Below the pieces are notes generated by a model, which searched no databases, was not told where the DNA came from, and saw only the letters and a list, made by a program, of their open reading frames with translations. The translations under genes and the position numbers were made by a program. A stretch of DNA of 64,000 nucleotides from Blepharisma stoltei (taxonomy: Eukaryota; Ciliophora; Heterotrichea; Heterotrichida; Blepharismidae). Of the stretch, positions 32,934 through 43,156 are shown one piece after another. Location of the stretch: contig CAJZBQ010000060.1 of assembly GCA_914767885.1 (NCBI GenBank), positions 248,001 through 312,000 of the forward strand. The letters run 5' to 3'. The first letter of the stretch is position 1. Each line of letters opens with the position of its first letter.

Positions 32934-33204
32934 TGTTGAATAATAATTAAGTATTTTCAGGTTTTTTAATGGTATTTTAATAGAGGGAAAATATATCTCC
33001 TGTATTAACCATAAAAATAATTTAGTTTATCATCATAAAGCTAGATGATTAAGTTCAAGCATTGCATAGGATTTGTAAAAATAAATTTAATAAAATTAAT
33101 AAAACGAAAAAAATAGCTATTTTAAGCCAATATTTTTATCTTGAACTAAAAGTGCTTAATTACAATTATAAATCATAAGGAAATTAGAAAATTTTCTGAT
33201 AAAA

Positions 33205-34593
33205 ATGGAATCAGAAACTCCAAGCAAAAAAAGATTTCTGTGCCCGATATATCTGATTTTCCTTGAAGCTGCAATAATAATACTATATGGGCTATTTACA
33301 TCATTTTCCTCATTTTCTGAGCCAATTAATCCAAGCTTAACCCCAAGCTCAGACTCAGAAAATCATTTTATTCTGCTGTATCCTCTTTATCAAGATATCT
33401 CTATTATGATTTTTGTAGGTATAGGGTTTCTTATGTCGTTTTTAAGATTCCACAGCTGATCTTCAGTAGGATTTAATTTTATTTTAGGTGCTCTTTCTTT
33501 GCAGCTTTATATCCTATTTAATGGATTGTGGGTAAGAGTTATAACAAATTCCTCATGAGACATTCCAATCAATTTAGATATTTCTCTATTTATCAACGCT
33601 CTATTCGGCACAGCAGCTGTTTTAATTTCACTTGGTGGAGTAATCGGAAAACTGAATCTTTTTCAGCTAGTTTGCATGGCAACCATAGAAATTTGTATTT
33701 ACGCCCTCAACGAAGCAATAGTTTTTAACAAAATTCACATAACTGATGTAGGTGGTAGCATTGTAGTCCATATATTTGGTGGCTATTTTGGCCTAACAGT
33801 CTCACTCCTGGTCTCCTCAAACAACTGTAAAAATCACCCAAAATTAGTTGCAAGTTACAAGTCAAATTTATTTTCAATGATCGGCACATTATTCCTCTGA
33901 GTCTATTGGCCTTCATTCAATGCTGCACCAGCTTTAAATATAAACGATGTTCATCGTGCTACGTTAAACACAATTTTATCTCTAACAGGCAGCTGCATCG
34001 CCACATTTATTTTTTCCACTTTATTTAAAAATGGAAAACTGTGTATGGATGACATTTTAAATGCTACATTGGCTGGAGGAGTCATTATAGGAACAAGTGC
34101 TGATATTATTGTGTATCCTTTTTCGTCATTAATTATTGGCTGTTGAGCTGGATTTTTGACGACTTTTGGATTCAGGGTTTTGTCACCTTTACTCCAGAGG
34201 AAATCAATTTTGTATGACACTTGTGGCATACATAATCTTCATGCGTTGCCAGGGGTATTTGGAGGAGTTTTTTCAGCAATTTTTATAGCTGGGCTGACAA
34301 AAAGTTCTCTTGGATATAGGGTGGAAGACAGATTTTCAGGGAGGTCTGCATCAGAACAAGCAGTTTTACAAATTATTGGCTGTGGAATAAGTCTTGGGTT
34401 TGCAGTAATATCAGGAATTTTTACTGGTATTTTGTTAAAACTTCCATGTTTTGAGAAAATAAATTCACTATTTGATGATAAAGAATTTTGGGTGATAGAA
34501 AATGATCCAGATGATTATTTAGCTGTTGGGCATGCTCATAGAAGGACTGAAAGTACAGATGGAAAGCTAGTGAATCATAATTTATCTAATTAG
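33205..34593 (+). CDS. Rh-type ammonium transporter
   Basis: 462 aa, single exon, with four to five TGA read as Trp (for example LRFHSWSSV, NSSWDIP, TLFLWVYWPSF, IIGCWAGF). About 11-12 membrane segments. Family motifs: the N-terminal helix IYLIFLEAAIIILYG; VGIGFLMSFLRFHSWSSVGF; GSIVVHIFGGYFGL; NATLAGGVIIG; and the Rh/Amt signature DTCGIHNLHALPGVFGGVFS, with the pore His in HNLH. The order and the DTCGIHN motif fit Rh glycoprotein-like rather than AmtB-type. Likely moves ammonia/ammonium or CO2 across the plasma membrane. Short cytosolic C-tail. Confidence 0.92.
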
Positions 34594-34623
34594 AATTTTT
34601 TGAGATATTTTTAAGACATTAAT

Positions 34624-35174
34624 ATATTGCTTTGGTATAACTAACTAACTAACTAATTATAACGTTTAGCGTCCACTACGGGGTAGACTATCCCAGACCC
34701 GCCACTTGCCTTTCGCCGCATCGGGCCCAGGAGTTGCTGGGCCAACCCGTCTCGATCACCAAGGTGCGCCTAGGGCAAATGTCACCGGCTTCGACAGCTC
34801 ATGAGTGAGCTACTGCATCTGGACATGGGTTGCCTTTTCGAAAATCAAAAAAATGGATTTTCTGGTCGGCTCTCGGTAAAAAGGAAAAACACACAGCCTG
34901 GGACGTAACGCCCAGTTTCACGCTAGGGAGTTGCCCGATTGGTCCTTAGGACTCTGCTGGGCTTCCCCTTTCCAACTGTCATACCTTCCTTCCCCACGAG
35001 GAAAAAACCAACCCTGAGAATAGACTAGGGCTAGGCTCTGAACACAACCCAGAATTGCTTACCTAGCATTGCTGTCCCTCTCTGAGCTGGTAAAACCTTG
35101 CCGGATATAATTAAATATGAGTCGAGGCTGCATGGCCGGGAGGCCATGCCCAGACGAAGACGCCATATTTAATT
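34624..35174 (+). mobile_element. Retroposon-like element S6 with 17-bp target duplication
   Basis: Flanked by ATATTGCTTTGGTATAA at 34624-34640 and ATATTGCTTGGGTATAA at 35175-35191 (one mismatch). Starts after CTAACTAACTAACTAATTATA with ACGTTTAGCGTCC; very GC-rich body; ends GCCATATTTAATT. The long target repeat, AT-rich tail and lack of inverted ends suggest a SINE-like retroposon. Confidence 0.75.
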
Positions 35175-35255
35175 ATATTGCTTGGGTATAATTGGAATTG
35201 CTAATCTACTAAAGATTTATTGGTTGATAGGCTTGGAATTTTTTTCCCATATAAA

Positions 35256-35347
35256 TATATAGTTAACTACACTGACTGGCGCGGGGTGCTTTTGGCTCGA
35301 AAACTGAGCCAAAAGCACCCCGTGCCAGTCAGTGTAGTTCACTATAT
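35256..35347. repeat. Long GC-rich hairpin
   Basis: Arms ATATAGTTAACTACACTGACT...GGGGTGCTTTTGGCTC and the reverse complement with small bulges, loop of about 7 nt. Related to the hairpin at 24575 by GTGCTTTTGGCT/GCATTTTTGGCT. Confidence 0.85.
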
Positions 35348-35635
35348 AATTTCTCAATAAGCATATTTGAAATGATAAGTCTTTTCTGCAAGATTATCAT
35401 ACTGAGAAATGGCTAAACGAAAAGCTCTTCTTTAGCCATTGTATATGCCTTTTGTGCTCTTCTTCTATTTCATATGGCAAAAATTGCTATAATTTGAGCT
35501 ATTTCAACCCTTGCTAAGCTAATGGAGAGAGCTCATCTTTGACTAAGTTTCACAGTTCTTCTTTGATTTTTTATTTAGCTGATAGAATCAAATATTTAGC
35601 ATACTCACCAGATACTCGACAATTTTTCTATATAT

Positions 35636-35787
35636 TATTTACTAAGAATAGCTCATTAAGGAGCATTTTTTGGTTGGTCGGACAATAGCTGGGTTGTCAA
35701 GCTCGTTGACATGCCATGTTTTCTGGCTAACCAGATTTAAGAATAGCGAACCAAAAAATGCTCCTTAGTGGGCTATTCTTGGTAAAC
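35636..35787 (+). repeat. Hairpin element, copy A of a two-copy family
   Basis: Outer arms ACTAAGAATAGC...AAGGAGCATTTTTTGGTT and inverse AACCAAAAAATGCTCCTTAGTG GGCTATTCTTGGTAA; inner part GACAATAGCTGG...GTTGACATGCCAT...TGGCTAACCAG. The copy at 49183-49335 has the same layout and sequence, with scattered changes. Confidence 0.85.
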
Positions 35788-36171
35788 AGGTATATGCTTT
35801 CTCTCTCAATTTCAACAAAAATAAATTAGTTTTAAAAGAATCTTCTCCTCAATTGAAATGCTCACAAAATTAATAGCAATCATTTATTCGCTTTCTAATT
35901 TTCATCTTTATTCCCTCGTCGCTTTCATTTCCTTAATCTCTTTGGCGCTATTTTGTTTTAATTCGATTGACGAAAGAATTTTTCATTTTTTGGCTTGTTT
36001 TTCTACTAAATTATCAAATGCCCACAGCTATTTTACCATCCAATTTTTCAATATTTTTCGTACGAATTAAAACAAATCCTCAAATCTATCTACATTTTCA
36101 ACTATTTTTTGCTATAAATATCCCCGCTTCCATTTTTTAATAAACCAGATTAGTTTGACCTAATGTTTAAG

Positions 36172-36762
36172 TTAAACTGGGAATTCTCTATTAAGAGGGA
36201 ATTCAAAAACTACTTCTTTGTTAGTTAGCTTGTTGTAAACAGCACTTAAAGTATCTAATTTTTCTTCGAATTTTTCTCTGTCTTTAGGATCAAGGAGAAC
36301 TTTAAAGACACGTTTCCCATCAGTCTTGATTCTCTGCCTCTTTCCAAGAATAGTGGCAGGGAACACCAAATCATCTAAAATCGCTTCATGAACGCTGGTA
36401 AGAGTTCTTGAATAAGGGCGTTTCTGCTGGCCTTTGGATTTGAGGTATTTTGGTAATATAGTTCTTGAGAAAATTATAGCCACTGGCCTTGAAAATCTTT
36501 TTTCGAGCTCGTTTAGAAGTCTGGCATAGATTTTTCTGACTGCTTGGAGTGATCTATAGTGGAACATGATTACTACAGCATTACGGACTGACCCTCTGAA
36601 TTTCCCCTCAAATTCACTTGCTCCTGTAATAAAAATGTCACGAAGTTCACCTTTGAGGTCACTTGCGGATGCTTCAATCTCACCTAAGGTCTGGGCAACA
36701 TGGTATTCGAACTCTGTTGGCTCACTTCCTTTCTTGATGATTTTCTTTTTTGCGTCTGACAT
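36172..36762 (-). CDS. Ribosomal protein eS7
   Basis: 196 aa, small-subunit ribosomal protein eS7 (RPS7). Recognised from ELRDIFITGASEFEGKF... for the N-lobe, VVIMFHYRSLQAVRKIYARL, ELEKRFSRPVAIIFSRTILP and RTLTSVHEAILDDLVFPATI, plus the C-terminal LSAVYNKLTNKEVVFEFP. Length and order fit the family. Single exon, no IES. It is divergent from the CFAP97-like gene, with 212 bp between start codons that must hold both promoters. Confidence 0.95.
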   Translation of the reverse strand: MSDAKKKIIKKGSEPTEFEYHVAQTLGEIEASASDLKGELRDIFITGASEFEGKFRGSVRNAVVIMFHYRSLQAVRKIYARLLNELEKRFSRPVAIIFSRTILPKYLKSKGQQKRPYSRTLTSVHEAILDDLVFPATILGKRQRIKTDGKRVFKVLLDPKDREKFEEKLDTLSAVYNKLTNKEVVFEFPLNREFPV

Positions 36763-36974
36763 GTGGACCCTATTTATTACAATTTAGTTAGTTATAGAAT
36801 TCTAAGAGACCAAGAATTTTCTCGTTTTTTGAGTTATTAAGGATGATTTTATGTAAATTCGAAGAATAATTCGTGATTTATGATAGAAAATAATTTTTTG
36901 AACAAAAATAGATAGAGTTCAATAGAAAGTTTTGGAATTAAATTCAAATAAGGAAATGCTGTTAGTTAAATATA

Positions 36975-37592
36975 ATGTGAAACTTGGTTGGAGCAAATAA
37001 GATTTGCACTGATAGAAATATAGCAAGAGAGCATATGCTACATTTAGCAAGGCTTAAGAAAATGAAATCTACAGTAAATTGCAATCCGCCTCGAACTATG
37101 TCACATCTTAAAGTTAAAGCAAAGAAAGAGCAAATTAAAAGAGATAAAGAAGAAATAGTTGAGCATGATAATAAGCTACTACTTAAAAAAATGTTGGAAA
37201 TTGACAAAAAACCATCTTCCGTTACTCCTAGATGCCTAGGAACTCCTCGAAACAAGTCATTGAATAAGGTAAATAGATTAAATGAATTATCTCGAATAGC
37301 AAGAGAAAATCGAAAAATATTAAAACAGATACAGCTTGCAAAACCATCTTACTCAAATCATAAACTTAAGAAGGATTATGAATACAAGCAATATCTCTCC
37401 CACAATTTATCAGAGAATGCAGGCCGAGTTCCCAGGTCAGTTAGTTTCACATCTGAGTCATTTGTTACAAGTTCAGTAAGTATTGAAGCACCAAGGCCAC
37501 TTAGTGCTGTTCAGCAAAGAAGTGTAGAAACTAGTTTAGTTAGACCTATGACTGCTGATGGGAGAAATAGGATCGCTAAATCATTTTTATAA
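36975..37592 (+). CDS. CFAP97/Hemingway-like ciliary protein
   Basis: 205 aa if the ATG at 36975 is used with TGA as Trp (MWNLVGANK). The N-terminal half matches the CFAP97/Hemingway pattern: HLARLKKMKSTVNCNPPRTM, SHLKVKAKKEQIKRDKEEI and EHDNKLLLKKMLEI. Members of this family act in cilia assembly and axoneme function in animals; a ciliary role is expected here. The C-terminal half is basic and Ser-rich, with APRPLSAVQQRS-type motifs. Shares an intergenic promoter region with eS7. Confidence 0.8.
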
Positions 37593-37824
37593 AGCTGTAA
37601 CTGATTTCTGAAGAAGATAAGAGATAAAATTTTGGATTACGATTTTTATTTAATAAATAATTTGATAGTATTTAAATTATAATCAAAACAATTCTTAAAT
37701 TAACCTCTGAGACATCTGGTATAGTAAATTTGATATTTAGTTTTTTTCAATTCTGTTAGGTATCACCATTTTATAATCAAGTTAAAAAATTGGACTGCAT
37801 TGATTTATCAAAAAAATTTCCAAT

Positions 37825-38202
37825 ATGTCATGCAATGCTGAATCAGAAATTGGAGCTGACCAATGCTCAGAATATTCAGTACCAAGCACAAGAGCAAGCT
37901 TAGAAACAAATGAGGACTGTGGGTGTTGGCAATATTCAGAAAACATACCATTAGTATACCCACAAAACCCAGAAGATTGCATTGAGCTTTATACTCCAAT
38001 ATCTTTGGATAAGATAAATAAAATTGAACAGCGAAACAAGAAGCTGAAGGACTTAATAGAAAATTTCGACCAAGAAATTTTTGTATATAGCAGAGATGAT
38101 TTTTCACTTCAGCAAGAGCCAATATTATTGGGAAATCCATTTGAGTCCACATTTCATAGACGAAGAAGTGCAGTACTTATGGAGAGGTTGGATTCTTTAT
38201 AA
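37825..38202 (+). CDS. Unknown 125-residue protein
   Basis: MSCNAESEIGADQCSEYS... with a Cys-containing N-terminal region, a short helix (KINKIEQRNKKLKDLIENFD) and a basic end (FHRRRSAVLMERLDSL). No membrane segment. Single exon with TAA stop. It follows the CFAP97-like gene on the same strand, 230 bp downstream. No family is recognised. Confidence 0.6.
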   Translation: MSCNAESEIGADQCSEYSVPSTRASLETNEDCGCWQYSENIPLVYPQNPEDCIELYTPISLDKINKIEQRNKKLKDLIENFDQEIFVYSRDDFSLQQEPILLGNPFESTFHRRRSAVLMERLDSL

Positions 38203-38763
38203 ATACACATCTAATTAGTTGTAAATATGTTTATAAAAAATTAGTGTGTTAAATAATTTCTTATATATAATTAAGCTCTCAGAACCATTTTTATTTTTTA
38301 TTAGAGAAGAAATGCTAGCTTCTCTGTAAGTAAGCTGCTTTTTGTTGGACTAATATTTTCTCCCAAAATTTTATATAAAGATTATTATCTATTGAGAAGT
38401 TTATTTTCAAATTCAAAAACACAAATGTGTAAAATTTTGAATATAATAATTATCACTATTATATATAAAACTTGTTTTATATAGAATGGGCATTTTTTGC
38501 TTGTGATAATTTTCCAAAAAGCTTTTCCATAATTGCATTTTCTCATGTAGGGGAGAAGTAAGGAATAATAACGGCAATAGTAAGAATTGCCATATATCCT
38601 CAGACTCATTGATTTTTAAATAATCCAGAAATTCATTTTTATATTAAAAGCCAGCTTTCTTCAGCTTAATAGATTTTTACTGATTTTAGATTTCTGAAGG
38701 ATATATAGGACTCAGTAATTTATTATAAATTTATATAGTGCATTTATCTGTGAATGATTTAAA
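38203..38763. other. AT-rich intergenic, nothing recognised
   Basis: About 560 bp between two converging genes. No conserved frame or repeat. Confidence 0.5.
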
Positions 38764-39345
38764 TTAAAAGTCAAATCCTCTAACCTTGCTTAATGCTTGA
38801 CTACAAAACCTCGTTAACTCTTTGCTATAGCTTAATGGAAGCCCTTTAATATCTTGATCAGCCATTTCATCTAAAATTTCGATTCCTTTTCTGAGATCTT
38901 CAATTTTAAGTACGTCCTGAAGTTTTCTTTGATTTTCGTATAGATTAAGCCGTGGACTTCTAACTCTTGGTGATAAAATCGATGGGCTAGGTGACCTTGA
39001 AGTCATAGGTTTCTTAAAAAATTGGTCAATTTGAGGCTTAATTCTTGAAAATGGAGACCTCGTTTTTGGGGAAGTAGGAGTTGTTGGTCTAAAGTGCGAT
39101 AAATCTTGATAAAGAGAAAAATTCGGAATCGTGGATGTAGATGTTGCTGGTTTTGTTTTAACTTCACTGCGGAAAGCTTTCCAATTACTTTGGCTTGATT
39201 TTTGGCTTTTAAATGAGAGTTCTAGTTTTTGCTTAAAATCGCTCAGTCTGTCGTTGGAGTTTTGTCGACTGAGTTTGTCGACTTTATATTTTGATTCAAA
39301 GAATCGATCTTTATTGCCGTATTCACTAGATGATCTAAGCGACAT
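38764..39345 (-). CDS. Ser/Pro/Lys-rich protein of unknown function
   Basis: 193 aa. Basic and mostly disordered: repeated SP/TP motifs (RPTTPTSPKTRSPF, SRSPSPSILSPRVRSP) that look like proline-directed kinase sites, and a short C-terminal helical part (LRKGIEILDEMADQDIKGL). Start ATG 39343-39345, stop TAA at 38764. Possibly a cytoskeleton-associated protein, but nothing proves this. Confidence 0.65.
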   Translation of the reverse strand: MSLRSSSEYGNKDRFFESKYKVDKLSRQNSNDRLSDFKQKLELSFKSQKSSQSNWKAFRSEVKTKPATSTSTIPNFSLYQDLSHFRPTTPTSPKTRSPFSRIKPQIDQFFKKPMTSRSPSPSILSPRVRSPRLNLYENQRKLQDVLKIEDLRKGIEILDEMADQDIKGLPLSYSKELTRFCSQALSKVRGFDF

Positions 39346-39596
39346 TTTCTTATATATAATAGTAAATTTAATAATGTATGCACTTGAATTTAAGCGTCTT
39401 TTTTACATTTTATTGGTGATGATCATTATAATATTAAAAATAATGATTTTAAAGAATTGATTAAATTGACTTTTAATCTTCTTTGATATCAAGTAAATGT
39501 GCAGCAATTTCAAATATAGTGTAGCTATTTAACTAGACTTTATATTTTTTATTATTTTGTTGAACAGCATTTAAATAGATACTTTATTAACTGTCT

Positions 39597-40955
39597 TTCA
39601 GCTTAAACTAACAAAAAAATGTTTTACAGAGGCTTGATTGATTTGTTTTTAACAAATTTATAAATTTAAGAGTAAAAATCTTTTTACAAAATTTAAAAAA
39701 AACCAACTTTAAGCGAATATTAGTTTTGTGAAATTTATTTTTAATGAAAGCTGTTTAAAATTAAGCAGAATTAGCTATAGATTTAATTGTAATAATTGTC
39801 ACTTATATCTAAATATTTTTAATAAACAATTTTTTTTCTCTCACAGAGGATGGATTTTTACCTAAAAATAGGGATTTTTCCAATGGGTTTGTTCACTCAT
39901 GGAATGGGACAGTAAGCAATGCTTTCTTCTTCAAAATGGTTTTGATTGAATCTTCCAATCTTTGGCTTTCTTCCGTCAGTAAAAGTCATGTTGCCGTATC
40001 CATGCTGAATTCCTTCCACCCAGTCCCCAGCATAGCATGATCCATCATTCCATTTCATTTTCCCTTTTCCATTTCGTTTATCTCCTTTAAATTCTCCTCT
40101 ATATTCATTTTTTGATGGTCACACAAAGTACCCTTTTCCTTCTTTTACATCATTTCTAAAGTCTCCAATATATATATGTCCTTGAGCTGTAACAATCTTT
40201 CCTTTGCCATGCTTTTTCCCATCCTGAAACATTCCTTGATAAATTGTATTATTTCTATACGTATATTTTCCATAACCATGTGGCTTTCCGTCCAAGAATT
40301 CTCCAACGTACTTATCGCCAGTTTCCACATAAGTCTCAATGCCTCTCCCATGCTTAATGCAAGCATTCCATTCGCCTTCATATGCATCTCCATTAGACCA
40401 CGTATGTTTTCCCCATCCATGCGCTTTAGAGTCACTCCAGTCACCAATATAGCAATCCCCATTCGGACTTGTCCATTTTCCTTTGCCATGCTTGACTCCA
40501 CTTACCCACTCCCCTTGATAGACTTCTCCATTGTTCCACGTATACACTCCAATACCATGTGCTTTTCCATTGGCGAAATCTCCAGTATATTTATTTCCAT
40601 TTGAATAATGCTCAACCCCTCTTCCTTGGCGGACATCATTTCTCCATTCTCCAAAGTAAACTCTTCCATTATCATAAATCATCTTGCCTAGACCATGCCG
40701 CTTGTCATTTAGCAAGTCTCCTTCATAGCGGGCGTCGTTGAATTTTCGAACGGAATTAGGGACCAGCCTCCTTCTTTCATCATCACTCAATTTATTTAGA
40801 TAGTCTGATCTAAGCAAGTCTTCATAGTTTTCATATGAAGGCAAGCGGATTTCTTCGTTTCTTGGCTTGATTTGAGAGATAATGCTTTCTTTATCTCGGA
40901 TCATTTTTTCCACTTCTTCTATTTCACTTTGAGTCATGAACTCGTTCCATTCCAT
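39597..40955 (-). CDS. MORN-repeat protein
   Basis: 347 aa after removal of the MITE IES 39598-39912. Eleven consecutive MORN repeats of the type YxGEWxxxxxHGxGxxxxxNG begin near residue 78 (YEGDLLNDKRHGLG) and run almost to the end; one spacer uses TGA as Trp (YFVWPSKNEY). The N-terminus is helical (EIEEVEKMIRDKES). MORN proteins commonly sit at membranes or cilia and can bind phosphoinositides; the role here is not known. If the IES is excised at TA, the sequence ends SIA and the TAA stop is formed across the junction. Confidence 0.88.
39598..39912 (-). mobile_element. Decayed MITE as IES at the stop codon of the MORN gene
   Basis: Reverse-orientation relative of M1: GTTTAAAATTAAGCAGAATTAG near 39749 and TTGTTCACTCATGGAATGGGA at the upper end parallel the M4 copy. 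TA at both junctions. About 315 bp, much diverged. Confidence 0.75.
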
Positions 40956-41053
40956 TTTAGAAGTTTTGAATTTATTAATATAAATGAAAAATTTTTTAGG
41001 AGTTCTAGAAAGAGGGAGGAGGTGTATTTATAGCGGGGGAAAGGATAGAAATC
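40956..41053. promoter_or_regulatory. Short intergenic region upstream of 5S rRNA
   Basis: Between the MORN gene start and the 5S gene. Nothing specific seen. Confidence 0.3.
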
Positions 41054-41171
41054 GTTGTCGGCCATACTATGCCTAACGCACCAGATCCCATCCGAACTCT
41101 GAAGTTAAGCGGCATAAGGCGAGGTTAGTACTTGGGTGGGGGACCGCCAGGGAAGCCCTCGTGCTGACAGC
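41054..41171 (+). rRNA. 5S ribosomal RNA
   Basis: 118 nt. Begins GTTGTCGGCCATACTATGCC and ends GTGCTGACAGC; the two ends pair (GTTGTC with GACAGC). Contains the conserved AGATCCCATCCGAACTCTGA, AGTTAAGC and GGTTAGTACTTGGGTGGGGG internal promoter region. A TTTTGTTTT stretch follows, suiting pol III termination. Single copy here, not in a tandem array. Confidence 0.96.
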
Positions 41172-41389
41172 TAAACTTTTGTTTTGAAGATCTTTATTTT
41201 AAGGTCTCTTTATTTTCTCTATAAAACCTTTCCTATTTAATCAAAATTATACTTAAATTTAATATATGATGTGCTCTTATAAAAATTCTGTTTTTATTTT
41301 AGGAAAAGCTAAACTCATTATTAAGGCTAGAATAATTCATCCAAAACTTTCGTTCCTCTCTTTCTAAATATTAAACATTTAAAACAAAT

Positions 41390-41600
41390 TAAAAATGTCA
41401 GTTAGGGGTAGGGCCTATGTCCTACATTCGAGCTCAGTGAGAGCACTCATGAGAATAGGCCTACACTGAGTCTGGTGTAGATCAGAGAGGTCCTAGGGGG
41501 CTTGGGACAGAAGCAGGTAGGCGTTTAGGCTAACCCCTACCGTTATTCAGAGCTAAGGCCAAGAAATAATGGACTTGAAGAGTTATCTTAAACTTAAATA
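41390..41600 (-). mobile_element. Retroposon-like element S8, related to S4
   Basis: On the minus strand it runs from TTTAAGTTTAAGATAACTCT to CCTAACTGACATTTTTAAT. It shares with S4 the start TTTAAGTTTAA, the internal AGCTCTGAATAACGGTAGG, and the end CCTAACTGACATTTTTAAT. The body contains GC-rich hairpins, so it can look like a structured RNA. It sits between 5S rRNA and the SIAH gene. Confidence 0.65.
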
Positions 41601-41620
41601 TTTAAATAAAATTCAAATAA

Positions 41621-42574
41621 ATGTCAGACGCCTCCACATCGCCATCAAGCTCAGAATTGCTTGACTCAGTAACCCCAATGCCCATGTCTAGATCAGTCCG
41701 CAAAAGACCTCGCTCTTCAAATGATTTTTTTGAGCTCCTAAACTGTCCTATATGTTTTGATTATTACACCCCTCCAATCATCAATTGTAAGAAAGGACAT
41801 TCTTTTTGTATAAACTGCATTGAAAGGATGGAAAGAACAAGTGGGGATTTAAGGTGTCCCCAATGTCGCTCCCCTATTGATAAAACAAGCAGAAACCATC
41901 TGATTGAAGACCAGCTTGAAAAAATCACAGTAGGATGCATATGAAGAGAATACGGCTGCAAGGTAAGAATTTCTTTGACTGAAAGAGAAAATCATGAAAA
42001 AACTTGTGATAAAAGGCCTGGAGGAGTTTTTTGCTACTTTGCTCATGAGCCTCTTGGAAATAGCTGCTCATGGAAAGGAAACCCTTTGCAATTGCCTAAA
42101 CATTTAGAGCAGTTCCATGATATACAACCCATCGAAAGAGGTAGAATTGTAAAATTCTTATGAAATCCACCTAGGCAAGATCAAGCTCGATTTAGACACA
42201 GAGTAATAAAGATTGGCTACCCTTCTGAAAGTAATAAAACATATTTTATTCTCGAGCATATTTATATTCCAGATTGCAAACAGTTGCTATTTATGGTCAG
42301 AACCTTAGACAGTGAAGTAAAAATCCCTTATAAAATATCAATTTTAAATAGAAGTGATGATGAAAATAAAATTTCTTTCAGGGGCAAAACAGCAGATTTT
42401 GAGGACATTGGGTTGCTAAGCCAGTACCCTAATATTGATAAAACAAAAATTTTTTCAGTCCATTATGATACATTACAGAATTATTCATTCCAAAACCAAG
42501 AAGATGGGTTGATATATTTTTCTCTGCACGTTGAGTTTTTGAGTGCAGGGTATCGAGAAGTAGTTGATGATTAA
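41621..42574 (+). CDS. SIAH-type RING E3 ubiquitin ligase
   Basis: 317 aa, single exon, with TGA read as Trp at two sites (VGCIWREYGC and VKFLWNPP). RING finger: CPICFDYYTPPIINCKKGHS followed by FCINC and CPQC, near residues 45-85. Then a SIAH-type zinc region (GCIWREYGCKVRI...HEKTC, EPLGNSCSWKG...HLEQFHD) and a C-terminal substrate-binding (SINA) beta domain ending HVEFLSAGYREV. Predicted role: substrate ubiquitination. N-terminus Ser/Pro rich. Confidence 0.9.
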
Positions 42575-43156
42575 TTCAATTTTAATTTATTTAATTAAAT
42601 TTAGAGATGATATAATATGAATTTATGCTAGAAAAACTCTATGAAAGTAATGCGAGACTGAATCTATAAATACTAAAATATGTATTGAGTAGTGTAGGTC
42701 CCATAGCTCAGCTGGTTAGAGCGCTGTGCTAATAACGCAGAGGTCGTGAGTTCGATCCTCACTGGGACCACTTTTATGATTTTGCAAATATATTTACTGA
42801 TTGCTGAGTTTTGTATGTTGCTAGAAGATTTGTTTAATAAATTCATTTTTGAAACAATTCTTTGTTGCTATTTAAATATTTCCATTTTTAGTAAAAATTT
42901 GTTTGAAAAAATATTTAGATATTTATTTAGATTATGGATATATAATTGTAAAAGGATAAGGTTGCAAAAGTTATTAATGCTTCATATAATTGAATCGTTA
43001 ATATTAAATAAAAATAAACATTTATAAGCAAATCTATTTTGGAAGCAGCTATTATCCATTTAAGATTTTTATAAATGAAAATACAGAGCATTTATAATCT
43101 TTAAAACATTACATTCAGTAACTCCGCTATTGCGACTAAGAAAATCTAATATTAAG
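42575..43156. other. Intergenic containing tRNA-Ile
   Basis: AT-rich except for the tRNA gene at 42697-42770. No other feature is seen. Confidence 0.6.
42697..42770 (+). tRNA. tRNA-Ile (anticodon AAT)
   Basis: 74 nt. Acceptor GGTCCCA pairs with TGGGACC; D arm has AGCTCAGCTGGTTAGAGC; anticodon stem CTGTG/CGCAG with loop CTAATAA, anticodon AAT; T arm GTGAGTTCGATCCTCAC. Discriminator A. A-box and B-box are intact and a TTTT follows at 42772, so it should be expressed. No intron. CCA is not encoded (it ends ACCA because the acceptor is followed by A and C). Confidence 0.96.

Larger units (their letters stand above)
34594..36171. other. Intergenic rich in repeats
   Basis: Contains S6 (34624-35174), two hairpins (35256-35347 and 35636-35787) and otherwise AT-rich DNA. 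No gene is seen between the ends of the converging Rh and eS7 genes. Confidence 0.6.

Noticed and set aside
36121-36170. Terminator-like structure after the eS7 stop
   Set aside because: No inverted repeat of note; AT-richness alone is not evidence.
41390-41600. Structured non-coding RNA gene downstream of 5S rRNA
   Set aside because: It folds into several hairpins, but its start, middle and end are shared with element S4 inside a kinase exon, so a mobile element explains it better.
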